A stretch of 64,000 bases of DNA from Perilla frutescens. Lineage: Eukaryota > Streptophyta > Magnoliopsida > Lamiales > Lamiaceae. The translations under genes and the position numbers were made by a program. Positions 33,086 through 46,512 of this stretch are shown here, in pieces (positions within the stretch are counted from its first letter, which is position 1; the number at the start of each line of letters is the position of its first letter). The notes below the pieces were generated by a model, which saw only the letters and a list, made by a program, of their open reading frames with translations, was not told the origin of the DNA and did no database searches. The stretch spans positions 25,131,501 through 25,195,500 of the forward strand of contig BRKX01000015.1 of the NCBI GenBank assembly GCA_026008535.1, in the 5' to 3' direction.

Positions 33086-34305
33086 GTCCCACTCTTCTTC
33101 AGGCTTCATCACAATTTTCCCTTTGTTATCTTTCTTTGTGGGAGAGTTTCATCCTTCAGTCACCATCTTTCAGGCATGTTCATCAATCGAAAGAATGAAC
33201 GCAGTCATTCTGGCTTTTCAATAGGCATAATTATTGCCATCAAGGAGCGGAGGTCGCACCGTCGATGCTCCTTCTTTCATCGTGTCCATCTCGGTAAAAT
33301 AAACACAAAAACATGGATTAAAATCCCAAGATCACACCTATGTAACTGGTGACCCGTTCTGATATTAATTGAAAAATTACAATCCGTGCAAAGGTGTTTA
33401 ACGTGAACTGCTAACAAGTGTTCTACGGTATGTTGAAAACAGACGTAAGAACAGTAAATAAAAAGTAGTAAATTACGTATGAGATTGGTAACCCAGTTCG
33501 GTTAATCAACCTACTCTGAGGAAATTTCGCCCAAACTTGAAGATTCGTTTGCTACTCCTTCATAAGTGTGTTTAGGATTTTACACATACAGGACTCCCTC
33601 CTTATGTCACCCGTTCTTCTTCACGATCTCTTTTGCTAAACGAAAGCTGTGAGATCCCCTCACAACTATGACACTAGACTCCCTCTTGCTACCCGCGACT
33701 TCAACTTACAATCTCTCTTGAGATTGCGTACAATATAGATTAATAAAACCCCTCACATGTTTCACTCAAAACACTCAAAAGCTAGACTATCATGTTGAAC
33801 TGTTTATGGAACAACTACTAGCTAATACGTGGATCACAATAGTAAATGACTCTCAAACAATATGCTAAGAGAATCTAATGAAGTCCACACTGATTGCAGC
33901 AATTAATCGGTCTTCTTGTAATCTTCACTTCAATGATACCGTTGGTCTCTCATCGCCGGTATAGGTAAGTGAATAAAGGCTTGTGATTTTCCCAAATGTA
34001 TGTAGATGCTTTCCATGTGTAGTAGGGTTAAATTTAGCACGTTATCTACACCACAAGGCAGTCAAATGATCATATCTTGACCTTCCAAACTGGATCGGCT
34101 CAAGATCTTCATATTATGGAAACTGCCATAATTAAACTGTTCTTGGGTATGTCAGGAACATCAGAGTGAACAGTTCTTCAACTGTTCTTCAAAACTTGCA
34201 CAGCGGAACTTTTGTCTTTAAGCACATACCCAAGAACACATTGTCTTCTATATCTTGCCAACACAAACTCAAAACAAACATTAGTGCATAACGGTGACAC
34301 TAACA
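33086..34305 (-). mobile_element. Ty1/copia fragment: 5' LTR, primer site and start of gag
   Basis: Read on the minus strand, an LTR begins TGTTAGTGTCACCG at 34305 and contains the SIRE/Maximus-like stretch GGTTGATTAACCGAACTGGG. It ends near 33370, followed by a mutated primer-binding site (ATATCAGAACGGG). A gag frame starts at 33289 (MDTMKEG...RPPLLDGNNYAY) and is stopped at 33218-33220, where copia gags normally have Trp. The fragment ends at about 33086 against the intron of peptide copy A. Confidence 0.75.
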
Positions 34306-35250
34306 ATGATTTTAGGCCATCTTTGGCAGCCCTGTTTTCCTTATTTTTTTGACCGAATATTTCACAAAATTTCCTTGTTAGCCCCGTTGAACTTTTTAGC
34401 ATTTTATTTGGTAGCCAATTTAATTTGACCTTGTTTTATAATACTTTTCTTTCACTCAGACTTGTTGAGTGGGTAGAAAATTGTAGGATGGTTAAATTAT
34501 TGTTGGTGGAAAAGGGGGAGAATAAAATGATGAAGTGTGGTCATGAAAAAGGGCTATGGGAGTTAATATTTTGCATGGTACTTAGGGGACATAAAAGAAA
34601 AAAGAACTAATATTTTTGCAAAGCTAGAAAAATCTAAGTGGCCATGTAGAGAAAAAAAAGAGAGAAAAGAAAAAAATACAAAAACAAAGAGTGAGTAAAA
34701 CTCACATCATTTTGTGGTGTTATTGATCTATGGTTTTGGAGAAGGAGGAAGAAATCTAGACAAAGTCTATTTTTACTCGTTTGGTATTGGGGTTGAGTGT
34801 TAGTGAAGAATTATTAAGAGTGATCAACACAATGAGTCCGATTTAGTCATTTGGCCTATATATTCCCTACCTTGTCCAAAAGCCTACATTACAACCGAAT
34901 TACAAGTCCTTTTTGATCTTAACTCCACATTCATTGCATGTAAAGGCGAGATAAGATAATGGGCAAGCTTATGGTTAATTCGTCAGTTAAGTCAGTTCTG
35001 AGTGCTTTCATGATTAACCTAAACACTTGAGAGTGAGCGATACACATGTCTGGTGAGGTTATTTGTTCAAGACTAAAGACAAGTTAGTAGTCGCATTGTT
35101 CAAGAATATTTTGCTCATAGTATGTTTGATTTTGATTTTTATATTTGTGTGGTGCCTGAAGCAATGAGAACTGTCAAAATGCCCTCTTGCATGAGTTTTT
35201 ATTTCTCTTTTTATTGTTTGAGGACGAACAATAGGTTAATTTTGGGGGGT
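34306..35250 (+). mobile_element. 3' internal part of a Tat-like gypsy element with polypurine tract
   Basis: The stretch ends GAGGACGAACAATAGG and TTTTGGGGGGT, a polypurine tract directly before the LTR at 35251. This arrangement is typical of the 3' noncoding region of large plant gypsy elements. The left boundary is not defined and no gag-pol coding was seen. Confidence 0.5.
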
Positions 35251-36665
35251 TGATAAACCCATGGTTTTCATGTCTTTTGAGTCATTTAGATGGTAGTTGA
35301 TGAGCATTGCCTGCATTAGTTGAGAAGTTGCGCATAGTTTTCCATATTTTGTACAGTGTCACATATTTTCTCATTTTGAAAGGATTTGATGCCATTTACT
35401 TTATGAGACTCAATTGATATTGAAAAGTATCTAAAAATATAGAGAATCTAGTGAGGAGTGCACTGCAACTTAAATCGGGCCAATCGGATAAGAAACGAGT
35501 GAGAACGGAGCAAAACGGCGGAGCGTATCGGGAGGCATGCAAGGTTGCACGGACCGTGCTGCAGACAGCACGGACCATACCATGCGACAACATACCAAAA
35601 ACTCACAGTACCGATGGCATAGACCGTGCCCCATGCTGAAGGTTTGACGACGTGTTTTGTGAGGTGGCCGGACTGTGTTGCACACGGCACGGCCCATGCC
35701 ACTTGTTCCTGAAAATTGGAGTTCTTTCCTTGTTGGATTCTGTATTCTTCATCTATAAAAGGCTCTATTTTGGACGATTTTTGGACGGATTTTTACTCTA
35801 TTGAAGAGCAGAGAAAGCAGAGAAAAAGGCGGAAGAGCACAGAGAGCAACTGAATTCGAGATTCGACACGGCATAAGTTGTTTCTTATTTTTAGTTTGGA
35901 CTTATCATGTTGGACTCGATTGTTCTCTTATTTTCTTTGGATTGTAATATGAGCATGAGAGGCTAAACATTTAGTGATTCTAGGGTTTACTACAATAATG
36001 GATAATCGAGATTTCGATTAATAGTATTGTTCCGTTTCTTTATCTGTTTATGTTTCTTTGATTCAATTGTCTTGTGAATTTGTTTGGCCATCAAATGCAC
36101 ATGTGTAGTTAATTATTTATCACTCGAGAGAGGTTAATTAATTAACGGATTAGAAATACATAACACATACTTGCTAGATCGAGAGATTGGTAGGTTTATG
36201 TGAGAAGAATAAATCTTAGGATCATTTTGGAGTTAAATGACGGATTGAGATCGAGAGATAAAATTTTTCATTTAATCTACGTTTAGAACTTACTCAAGAG
36301 AAAGGGGCTAGATACAGTCGTGATTTTTCTGCAGATTTAGGAATTAAAATTGGTTCAATGTGTTAATTGAATTCGAGAATTCCATATGCTTGCATTCCCT
36401 GGAATCCATTTATTCTTATATTCTTTCGTCAATTTATTTGCAGTCTTGTTCTTTTGTTGCTTGTTTTTATTTTATTTTGTTTAATCTTTTGAACCATAAA
36501 ACTTTGTTCCAGTCATCTAGATAAAGTAGGATAATTTGAATTGGGTACTTAATTAGGTTGCATAGCTAGTTTCCGTGGATACGATATCTGTTCTCACCGG
36601 TATTTTACTGCAATTTACCTTGTACACTTGCGAGCCGTGTTTTGTGTGAAATAAAAGAGCGAACA
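35251..36665 (+). mobile_element. 3' LTR of a Tat/Athila-like gypsy element
   Basis: It starts TGATAAACCCATGG right after the polypurine tract. The end region has GTGGATACGATATCTG and TACACTTGCGAGCCG. A GC-richer hairpin-prone patch, GCACGGACCGTGC and relatives, occurs at 35545-35700. The right edge is fixed only by the start of tandem unit 1 near 36670. Confidence 0.6.
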
Positions 36666-38006
36666 CACACACACATAAACATCATACTTTCATCTTAATT
36701 ATTTTTGCAAAATAAATAAAAGAATAAAAAATTTATGTCAAACCGATAACTAGGATAAGAATATCATATCTTAAGCAAATCAAATACTTGTCTATTACGA
36801 TTCGTGTTATCTCATGCAACACTATCAAATTTATTAGTCTTTATTCTATTTTTTTTCCTTCAATTTTGAATTCTTATGCATTAGTTTATTTTTAATATTG
36901 TTGTTTATTTTCATTGTATCCAATCAAGTTTTATAATTATTGTTTAGCATTTCATTTTATTTTTAGTGAATAATTTATTATTTAAAAATTAAATACTAAA
37001 AAATAATTATACACCCTAAATTGATGTAATCATGAACCATAATTGACAAGTATAAAATTAAATTAAAATGCAAGATATGAAAATCGAAGAAAAAAATATA
37101 ATAAATTTTATTGTATTATATTTCAAAGGATGTAGCACAATTAATAGCAGTATGATTTTTTCAATCTTAAACACCATATGTAGACAAGACAAATATACAA
37201 TATAACTAATTAGAGTCATATATATATGTATGTATATATGATATTATGTAGTATAAATTATGTCTCTTGAATTTATTTATCTTGTCAAATAATTTTCATC
37301 CACTAATATATTAGAATTATGACTTGTGTGATTGTATTTGTTGAATTTTCTTTCAAACCTATATCAAAGCCTATCAACATATGAGTTCTAACTAACCATA
37401 TTTTACTACCAAATGGACTTCAAAAGAGAATACAAAAAAAATAAAAATGAAATCATATAATCAAGTTCAAATGTAACAAACGCAATTTTTCCTCCAAGTC
37501 AATATTCTTTTCAATCATAAGAAATATTTTTCTCAATTAATATAAATATATTATGTAAAAATTAATAAAAAAGTTATAATTTAACGTTTATTTATACATA
37601 ACTTGCTACTTGCATTGATATGACTAATATTTATACTACTTCCGTTGATATGACTAATATTTATACATTATACAAGTGCATTATATTTATATACAAATGT
37701 ATTATGCTTTTGGAATATAGTCGATAACACCCTTAGATAATTATTATAGCTAAAGAACCTCTAATAATTCAATAAACACACACACACACACACACACACT
37801 CTGTGTGTTTGAAGCACATTTTCACCTTTTTTAAAAGCAAATATTTACATATCGTTTCTTTATTTATTATATAGAGTTATTTTATTTGAATTTTTATTAT
37901 TAAATGTACAATTTAATAGGTCAATTGTAAAAATCAATAAAATATGATCATTATACATGGGGTTAATTGCCTTAAAATACATTAACGTTGGGGTATTTTT
38001 TATTTT

Positions 38007-38740
38007 TGTAATACCCCAAAATTTTAATATCTAAATTTTATTAGGAATATATATCTAATAGTTAGAAAAAGTGAAATATCCAAAACTTTTATCTATTAAA
38101 AGATCGGTCTATGTTACCCTTAAGAGTAAGTTAGGGAAGAAAATAGACTCTTATAATTTTTATTTTTTTTTATTATTTTAGACAAGTATGCTTGTTGAGT
38201 AGGTTAGAGATACCGAGGACATTCTTGTATTTATTTATTTATTTTAGAATCCCGAATATTTTTTTTAGATATAATCATATCTAGAATTTAGGAATTATCT
38301 AAATATATACATATTATTTAAATAGTTGTACTTATAAAATGGTAATTTATATATATGTATATATATAGTTAAAATAATAGTAATGATTATATAAAATCAA
38401 TAGTACTAGATTGTTTATTCCATTATATAGACACTAGATAAATGCTAGTCACTAAGAGTTATTTATTTATTTATTTATTTCCACGTAATTGACACATGGC
38501 CCTTGATGGCAACAATATGATCTAGATGCAAGGAAATTTATACAAGTGTTATTGATAGAAAAATAAGGGAATGAAATGATTAGCAAATAGGGTAAATTAG
38601 TAATCAAAATTCCACATAATTTACACTAGGAAACCAAAGGGAATTCGGCAGGGAATAAATTAGCAGTACTATCATCTCCAATATTGAAAGAAAAGGTAAT
38701 TATTTTGCTTTGCTAATTATAAATTGAATCAGAACAATAT

Positions 38741-38774
<34 letters not shown>

Positions 38775-40344
38775 AAGAATATCAATGTTGTTTCAGATTC
38801 ATGGCAAAATTCTTTTTAATATAAATTATTCTATTTATGTCAATGTAGTTATGTTCATCTTCTTTAATTGGGGAATGTCTAATCTTGATTTATAATAATT
38901 TAGGTAGAGTTAAAAAAAAATATGTGAAAACTTACGAGCCAATTTTAGCTGTATGAGATATATGTATATATTACTATACTTGTAAGAAAATTAGTAAAAT
39001 AATAAAATGAGAGCATCCACAATCCACGTAAGTAATACTTCTCAAGTAGAGATTAGATATGCTATGGTGATTTATAAATTGTAGAACAAATATATATACT
39101 AAATTAATAAAGAACACGGGAGTATCTAAGTAAATTGAGGCAGTGGCTTCCTATTTATTTGCATTTATATTATTACAATAAGATAAATAAGCAATATAGT
39201 TTCTTTTTGATCCGCAAGTTCTATATTGTTAAAAGAAGTCATAAATCTTAATATATTATTTATTATTTTTGTTTTGGGCAAAAGGTTACACACTTACGTA
39301 TATAAATTTAATAATAATAAAATAAATTATCAATTATTTAAAAATGCTATATGATTTATAATAAAATATAAAGTGTAATATAGAAACATAACTTAAATTA
39401 AAAGAAAATTTAGGAATTGAGTTTTAGATATGAGCCCTTAATTTGGTTAAAATAAGCACATACTGGTTATTATAGGCTCAGAAGAAGTAGCAGAACCTGT
39501 GCTAGACCAACCCAGGATTTGAAAGTTTATCTTCTGTCCAGGTGGGATATTATATTTTTACAAATTGTATCTTTCGAGTTATTAAGCTCTGCTTTGTTAA
39601 AATTGCATATGTGACTATTTGTGTTAAATATTTACATGCTACTGTATGTTGTCGGAGTCTCATATACCAGCGCTGTGTCAATGTGAGTAGCTACAATATG
39701 CATGCATTATTTGTCATGCCCTACTCCTTGTCGGTGAGACTAAAATGAAACACATATGGGTTACACCCATTGGGTATACTTGGCCATACTCAACTTTACG
39801 CGTGGTGATGTAGTACGGGTTGCAGGCAGTGACTGGTCACACTCTTAAGCGCTTCACAATAAAATGTTTTGGTGAACTTAGGTTGCTTTAAATTTTGAAA
39901 CCTCCTAAGCTTCAGTACCTGCATGAACACAGATAGATTACTTTAAAAAAATGATTTGCATAACTTGAATTGTAAAAATTTGCCCACTGAGTGCACTAGT
40001 ACTCAGCCCAAATATTTTCAAATATTTTTCAGGTCAGTAGGCTGGCGCGTGAAGGTGAGGATTCTGAGAGATGGGCTTTTGTTATTTACGTATTTTCCCA
40101 TTGTCTCTTTTTGTTAAGTATTCTGTTGATAATGAAGTTTCCGCGCTTGTAATATCCTTTTGTTAAACACTAAGAGCTATGATCTTGGTGTTATGAATAA
40201 GTATATATTATTATACAGCATGTTTGATTATTCTAAGTCTTCTGTTGAGATTCTGTTAATCAGGTTAGCCCCTTTCTTTCCCGTTTCTTAATTTCAACCC
40301 CCGTGGCGTCCATTTCCACGGTCTTTCGGGACCGGGGCACTACA
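38007..40344 (+). mobile_element. 5' LTR of the gypsy retrotransposon
   Basis: It starts TGTAATACCCCAAAATT and ends CCGGGGCACTACA. It is closely similar along its length to the LTR at 46513-48830, differing by scattered substitutions and short indels (for example in (TA)n and TTTA runs). A weak primer-binding site, TGGTATCTGAGCAGG, follows at about 40348. The 5-bp duplication ATTTT precedes it at 38002-38006. Confidence 0.93.
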
Positions 40345-40970
40345 GAGTGGTATCTGAGCAGGTTTTGCAACTCTGCAAACCTGTAGGGTCAAATTATTTT
40401 ATTTTTCTTTTTCATTAAATTTCCGTGTGATATTATAAAAGCCCTCAACTCGTCACTCACGCAACAGCGAAAAGGTACACATGTTTTTATGCGGTTTTTA
40501 GATTTTAAAAGTTTACATTAATTGGTGAAATGTTAAGTTTGTTGGAAATGAAAGATTGTGATTTTCCATGTTAGCAGGAATGTCTTGAAAGATTGAGTCT
40601 TACACTGAATATTTACTGGTTTTGAGAATGAAATATGCCTGTGGGCGTACAGGATTTTGTGTTAAACCATGCTGATTCTATTGTATACATGTGAGGAATT
40701 TGTTTATCTATGCTTTGGGCATACTTATAAATGATTAACATATGTTGATTGCACACATTGATAGTTGAACTGTGTTTGATGTTTGTGTTCTAGATGAGTA
40801 CTTTGACTTGGAATTTGACAACTTAAGATGAACTTAGCCTGTAGTTGTTGAACTTAGGCTGAATTTGTAAGAATTTGTGAAAATGTTTGAACGTAGACTG
40901 ATTGGGAAATTGTGCTAATTAGATGGCGGGATGGTAGGTGAGACCTCGAAAGAGGTGTTGTACTCGTGTT

Positions 40971-41588
40971 ATGATGGATGAGTGGATTGAGAGGTTCCGT
41001 GCATGTATTAGTAGACCAGGGGAGGATGTGCCAGAGTTCACCGCACATTTTGTGACTTTATGGATGACTGTCTCGGGTATCGGTGGTATTACAGAGGTAG
41101 AGGCTATGGCGAGATATATTATTGGACTACCTCAAGCCTGGAGACCATGGGCTACAAGATTTGATGATATTTTCTCAGAGAGATCTCCGCCTACTTTTGC
41201 AGAGAAAGTCTATTTCTTGAGATTCTTCACATATATGCTACGGACTTGGGCAGATAGACAATGTGTGGCTCCACAATTGCCCATAGTGGAGGAGGATATG
41301 TATATGTTTAGAGTACCATTTACATCGGTCTTACCAGCTGAGAGGACGATCGAGATGGATTGTTCAGCACCACCTGCACCAAAGTCGCCACTTATCACGA
41401 TAGCAATGCATGATGATGGGGCTGGTCCATCTGGGACCCAGTTAGAGCCCATTGCAGAGGAGGACCCGGAGGAGGATCCCGATGAGGAGCCAATGGAAGT
41501 AACTGATGGAAGTACGACGCTCCACTTTCGACGTGATTTCGATGCGGAGGGGCGTCCGGGGCACTGGTATATTCCGTCATCTCCATAG
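40971..41588 (+). CDS. extra open frame between 5' LTR and gag of the gypsy element
   Basis: A 205-codon frame with no internal stops starts at tandem ATG codons (40971 and 40974) and lies between the primer-binding site and the true gag. The first half (RFRACISRPGEDVPEFTAHF...GLPQAW) has the spacing of a gag-type capsid segment but is not the gag found downstream. The second half is acidic and proline-rich and ends GRPGHWYIPSSP. It survives intact while gag and pol have stops. It may be an accessory protein or a second, diverged gag domain. Function unknown. Confidence 0.5.
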   Translation: MMDEWIERFRACISRPGEDVPEFTAHFVTLWMTVSGIGGITEVEAMARYIIGLPQAWRPWATRFDDIFSERSPPTFAEKVYFLRFFTYMLRTWADRQCVAPQLPIVEEDMYMFRVPFTSVLPAERTIEMDCSAPPAPKSPLITIAMHDDGAGPSGTQLEPIAEEDPEEDPDEEPMEVTDGSTTLHFRRDFDAEGRPGHWYIPSSP

Positions 41589-41975
41589 ATATATGTATAG
41601 TCGTAGTAGTTTGAGTAGTCTAGTATATACTAACATTAACGTTTTGTTGTATCATTAGCTCAATAGCTTTTGTTAGTCGGAAACGTTGTCGTTGTTATAA
41701 GACCATTCCGACATGAGGCATTTGATAGTTAGCCTCTTTTTGACTTAGTGGACTAGTCGGTATATTATATTTTTGATGTATAGATAATGTATGTGTAGTA
41801 CTCCACTCTTTTATATAAAAGTTCTGTTTCAGGATATCTTTTAGATTTATATATATATTGTGTATATATTTTTGAAAGGCTTTGTATATATACATTTCAT
41901 TTTCTTTACGAGATGTGTGGTTATTATTTTTATTTCCTTTTCGAATCTTTACGCAAGTGTTGATCGATTAGAGAT

Positions 41976-42893
41976 TTGACTAGTTGCAGAATTCCAAGAG
42001 GAAGACCAAGAAATGTGAACTTGGCGGTGCCGGAAGTACCGAATAACCCGCAGGGTCAGGGACCACAAATTGAAATAGAGTTCAGACGCCATTATCCTCC
42101 AACTTTCAATGGAGAAGGGGATCCACTCACAGCCGAACGTTGGGTTCGAGCACTTGAAAAGATATTTGGGTTTTTACATTGTAGTGATAAAGAAATGATG
42201 GCATGTGCCCTATATCAACTTGTGGATGATGCATATTTCTGGTGGGAGTCAGTTTAAAGGACAATATCTGATGCAGATTGGGAAGTGTTCACCTGGGATA
42301 ACTTTAAGACGATCTTATATCAAAAGTACATACCGGCTCATTATCAGCATCAGAAGGCTAATGAGTTCTGGAATCTCAAACAGGGAAACAGATCAGTGGC
42401 AGAATATGATTTGCAATTTAACAGGTTATCTCGATACGCACCACAAACCGTAGACACAAAAGAAAAGAGGATTGAAAAATTTCGCATGGGTTTGAAACCG
42501 GAAATAAGCACTGCACTGATCGGAAAGGATGAAGCAAACTATGGTCAAATACTGAGTTGGGCACTTAGTATTGAGGCAATGCAAGGAACATCAAAGACTT
42601 CAACATCTCAACTAGTAGCTGGGGATCAGAAGGGAAAACGGAAGTGGGATGGACCACAGCGAGGTTATCAAGGGAAGAATTTTCAGCATAACTATCAAGG
42701 AGGAAGAAACTTTAGACCAAGGCCTGCAGGGCAAGTGAATGTTGCACCAAAATCTCAGGGCTATCAAGGGAATTCACCGTTGTGTGCAACTTGTAACAGA
42801 TATCACTTTGGACCATGTGTCCAATGCTATCGATGTGGTCGACAAGGTCATTATGCTAATAAATGCCAACAGAATTCTGGAGCACAAGAATAG
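41976..42893 (+). pseudogene. gypsy gag
   Basis: The capsid region is clear: FNGEGDPLTAERWVRALEKI, then FWNLKQGNRSVAEYDLQFNR and LSRYAPQTV. It is followed by a basic linker and a CCHC knuckle, CYRCGRQGHYANKC, near 42825-42866, which binds the element's RNA. An in-frame TAA interrupts it at 42255-42257, just after FWWESV. TAG at 42891-42893 and another stop near 43001 separate it from the protease. No clear ATG was found at the start; the frame opens just after 41970. Confidence 0.88.
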
Positions 42894-42942
42894 CAGCAGA
42901 GGCCACAATTCAGACAGGACATGAGAAATATGAGACCACAAG

Positions 42943-45900
42943 GTGGAGGAGGTCGAGGGAATAACAACAACAATAGAAGTAATCCCAGACCTCAGCAAAA
43001 TTAGAATCAAGGTTCTCGTGCACCACAACAAGCCAGAGCGTATGCTCTCAACCAGCAAGAGGCAGCTGGAAAACCCTGGAAATTTGGCAGGTATGATTAG
43101 TTTATGTGATATATTTGTGCTTGCTTTATTTGATACTGGAGCTTCACATTCTTTTATATCTAGAGATGTATGTAAACGTCTTAATCTAAAGCTAGAATTA
43201 GCAGGATAAGCCCTAGCAGTAAGCATTCCTTCAGGGCAAACACTTTTAGCCGATTGTGTTTGTAAGAACTTAGACTTAGGTGAAAAGAATTTCACAACTG
43301 ATCTCTATGCTATTGAGATGCAGGACTTTGACATTATATTTGGGATGGATTGGCTAACGAAGAAGAGTACAACAATATGCTGTCACGAGAGAGATATAAT
43401 ATTTCAGAAGCTGGGCAAGAAAGAAGTGAAGTTTTATGGAGCAAAAATGGGAAATATAATTCCCATCATTTCAGCATTAAAGGCTGTAAAGCTGTTACAA
43501 AAAGGATACTGTCAGGCGTTTCTAGTAAACCTTGTAAGCAAGAAACAAGAAGGTTTAACAGTGGGTCAGGTACCGGTGGTACGAGAATATGAAGATGTAT
43601 TTCCAAATGATCTACCAGGTCTGCCGCCAGACAGACAAGTAGAATTCACCATAAACCTAGAACCGGAAGCAGCACCGGTATCCAAAGCCCCATATCATTT
43701 AGCATCGAATGAGTTACAAGAGTTAAAGGTGCAACTAGAGGGATTATTAGAATTAGGTTTTATAAGACCCAGTGTATCGCCTTGGGGAGCACCGATCCTG
43801 TTCGTAAAAAAGAAGGATGGTACTATGAGAATGTGCATTGACTATCGGGAGTTAAACAAGTTGACAGTGAAGAACAAATATCCACTTCCGAGGATAGATG
43901 ATCTCTTCGATCAATTATTAGGTGCAGAAATCTTTTCCAAGATTGATCTACGATCTGGGTATCATCAAGTTAAAGTAAGAAAAGATGACATACCTAAGAC
44001 TGCATTCCGAACAAGATATGGCCACTATGAGTTTCTAGTGTTGCCTTTTGGGTTAACAAATGCACCTGCAGTCTTTATGGATTTAATGAATCGGGTTTTC
44101 CATGAATATTTGGATAAGTTTGTGTTGGTCTTTATTGATGACATATTGATCTACTCAAGAAATAAAGAAGAACACGAGGAACACTTGCGACTAGTGCTAG
44201 AAACACTAAGGAGAGAAAAGTTATATGCCAAATTCAGCAAGTGTGAATTTTGGCTAAGTGAAGTAATGTTCCTCAGACACATTGTGTCAGCAGATGGGAT
44301 CAAGGTGGATCCTGCAAAGGTTGAGACAGTGAAGAAGTGGAAATCACCAACCAATATTCATGAGATAAGAAGTTTCCTCGGTTTAGCAAGATATTACAGG
44401 AAATTCATTAAAGATTTTTCAAAGATAGCAAGACCAATGACACAACTTTTGAGGAAGAAGGTGAAGTTTGAGTGGACTGATGCATGTGAACAGAGTTTTC
44501 AGGAACTAAAGACAAGATTAACAACTGCACCAATCCTAACTTTGCCAGATGGAGTAGAAGGATTCATGATATACACTGACGCGTCTAAATTGGGTTTAGG
44601 ATGCGTGCTGATGCAAAATGGAAAGGTGGTAGCATATGCTTCACGACAATTAAGACCTCATGAACTAAACTACCCAACCCACGATTTGGAGCTTGCCGCC
44701 GTCATACATGCACTCAAGATTTGGAGACATTATCTTTATGGGGTGAAATGTGAGATTTACATCGACCATAAGAGTTTGAAGTATATCTTCGAACAGAAAG
44801 AGCTTAATATGAGGCAGAGAAGATGGTTAGAGTTAGTGAAAGATTATGACTGCACGATACACTATCATCCCGGGAAAGCAAATGTAGTAGCTGACGCATT
44901 GAGCAGAAAGAAACAAGGAGTGATGGGATGTCTGCTCACAAATAAGGAGGAACTTGTGAGGGAAATAGAAAAAATGAAATTAGAGTTGGTGTTTGCACCA
45001 AGCTCTATAGAAAGTGTGATAGCCATAGTGGTAGCCAAACCAGAACTTCGGTCGAGAATCGTGTAAGCTTAGCAAAAAGATGAACGATTAGAAAAGATAA
45101 GACAAAGAGTCAAAGCGGGTGAACCAAAAGAATTTAGGGAAGATAACGATGGAGCTTTAATGTTCTGTGACAGATTATGCGTTCCCAGTGATGACACATT
45201 GAAGCAAGAAATTATGAGAGAGGCTCATAATACTCCCTACATGGCTCATCCAGGCAGCACAAAGCTATACAAGGACCTGGAGCAATATTTCTGGTGGAAT
45301 GATATGAAAAGGGAGATAGCCACATTTGTGGAGAAATGTTTAACATGCCAGCAAGTGAAAGCGGTACATCAACGACCTTCGGGGTTATTGCAGCCATTGG
45401 AAATTCCAGAATAGAAATGGGAGCATATAACGATGGACTTTGTGGTAGGCTTACCACGATCAGCGAAAGGAAACTCATCAGTCTGGGTCATCGTAGATCG
45501 ATTGACCAAATCAGCACATTTCGTGCCGATCAAAACAATAACGAAATTAAGCAAGTTGGCACAGATTTATGTAAAAGAAATTGTTCGCTTGCATGGAATT
45601 CCAGTTTCTATCACGTCAGATCGTGATACTCGCTTCACATCAAGGTTTTGGAAAAGTCTTCAAGAAGCAATGGGAACGAAGCTGAACTTCAGCACAGCTT
45701 TTCATCCTCAAACAGATGGTCAATCAGAGAGGATGATACAAATTCTGGAGGACATGCTACGAGGAGTTGTGTTGGACGGGAACACAAGTTGGGAAGACGT
45801 TTTACCCTTGGTGGAATTTGCTTATAACAACAGCTACCAATCAACTATAAAAATGGCACCATATGAAGCCTTGTATGGTCGCAAATGCAGATCGCCCCTA

Positions 45901-46479
45901 TACTGGGATGAAGTTGGAGAAAGAAAAATTTTGGGTCCAGAGATCGTGCAAACCACTATCAAGATGATCAACCAAATTCGAGCAAGAATGAAAGAAGCAC
46001 AAGACAGACAGAAGGCTTATGCAGACAAGCGTAGAACAAACCTAGAGTTCCAAGTTGGTGAAAAGGTTTTCTTAAAAGTATCTCCAACACGAGGTGTTGT
46101 GAGATTCGGAAAACAAGGCAAACTGAGACCAAGATTTATCGGGCCATTTGAGATACTAGAAAGAATTGGTGAAGTTGCTTATCGATTAACTCTTCTGCCA
46201 AACCTATCACAAGTTCATGATGTGTATCACATTTCAATGCTCAGGAAATACGTGTTTGACCCAGAACACGTTGTCAAAGAAAGTGAGTTGGTTCTACGTT
46301 CCGATATGACGTACGAGGAAAAACCCCACGAAATTTTTGATAGAAAAGTTCAAGTGCTAAGAAACAAGCAAATTCCATTGGTTCTTGTGCAATGGAATCA
46401 TCACGATCGAACTGAAGCAACGTGGGAATTAGAAAGCAAAATGAGACAGCAATATCCTGAGTTATTTGAAGGTACGTGA
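42943..46479 (+). pseudogene. gypsy pol (protease, reverse transcriptase, RNase H, integrase, chromodomain)
   Basis: One reading frame carries all domains. They are a protease with FDTGASHSFIS (43129-43161), reverse transcriptase with FIDDILIYS at about 44131, RNase H with IYTDASKLGLG at about 44567, and an integrase zinc region (His pair and CLTCQQ) at 45226-45357. The DDE core follows with VDRLTKSAHF, TSDRDTRFTSRFW and HPQTDGQSERM, and last a chromo-like tail with VQWNHHDRTEATWELES. Stops interrupt it at 43207-43209, 45064-45066, 45070-45072 and 45412-45414. It lies in a different frame from gag. As read it cannot produce a full polyprotein. Confidence 0.93.
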
Positions 46480-46512
46480 ATTTCGGGACGAAATTCTTTT
46501 AAGGGGGAGGAG

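Noticed and set aside
35448..35702. Overlapping open frames on both strands around 35.5 kb
   Set aside because: These are shadows in a GC-richer, hairpin-prone part of a gypsy LTR; none resembles a protein family.
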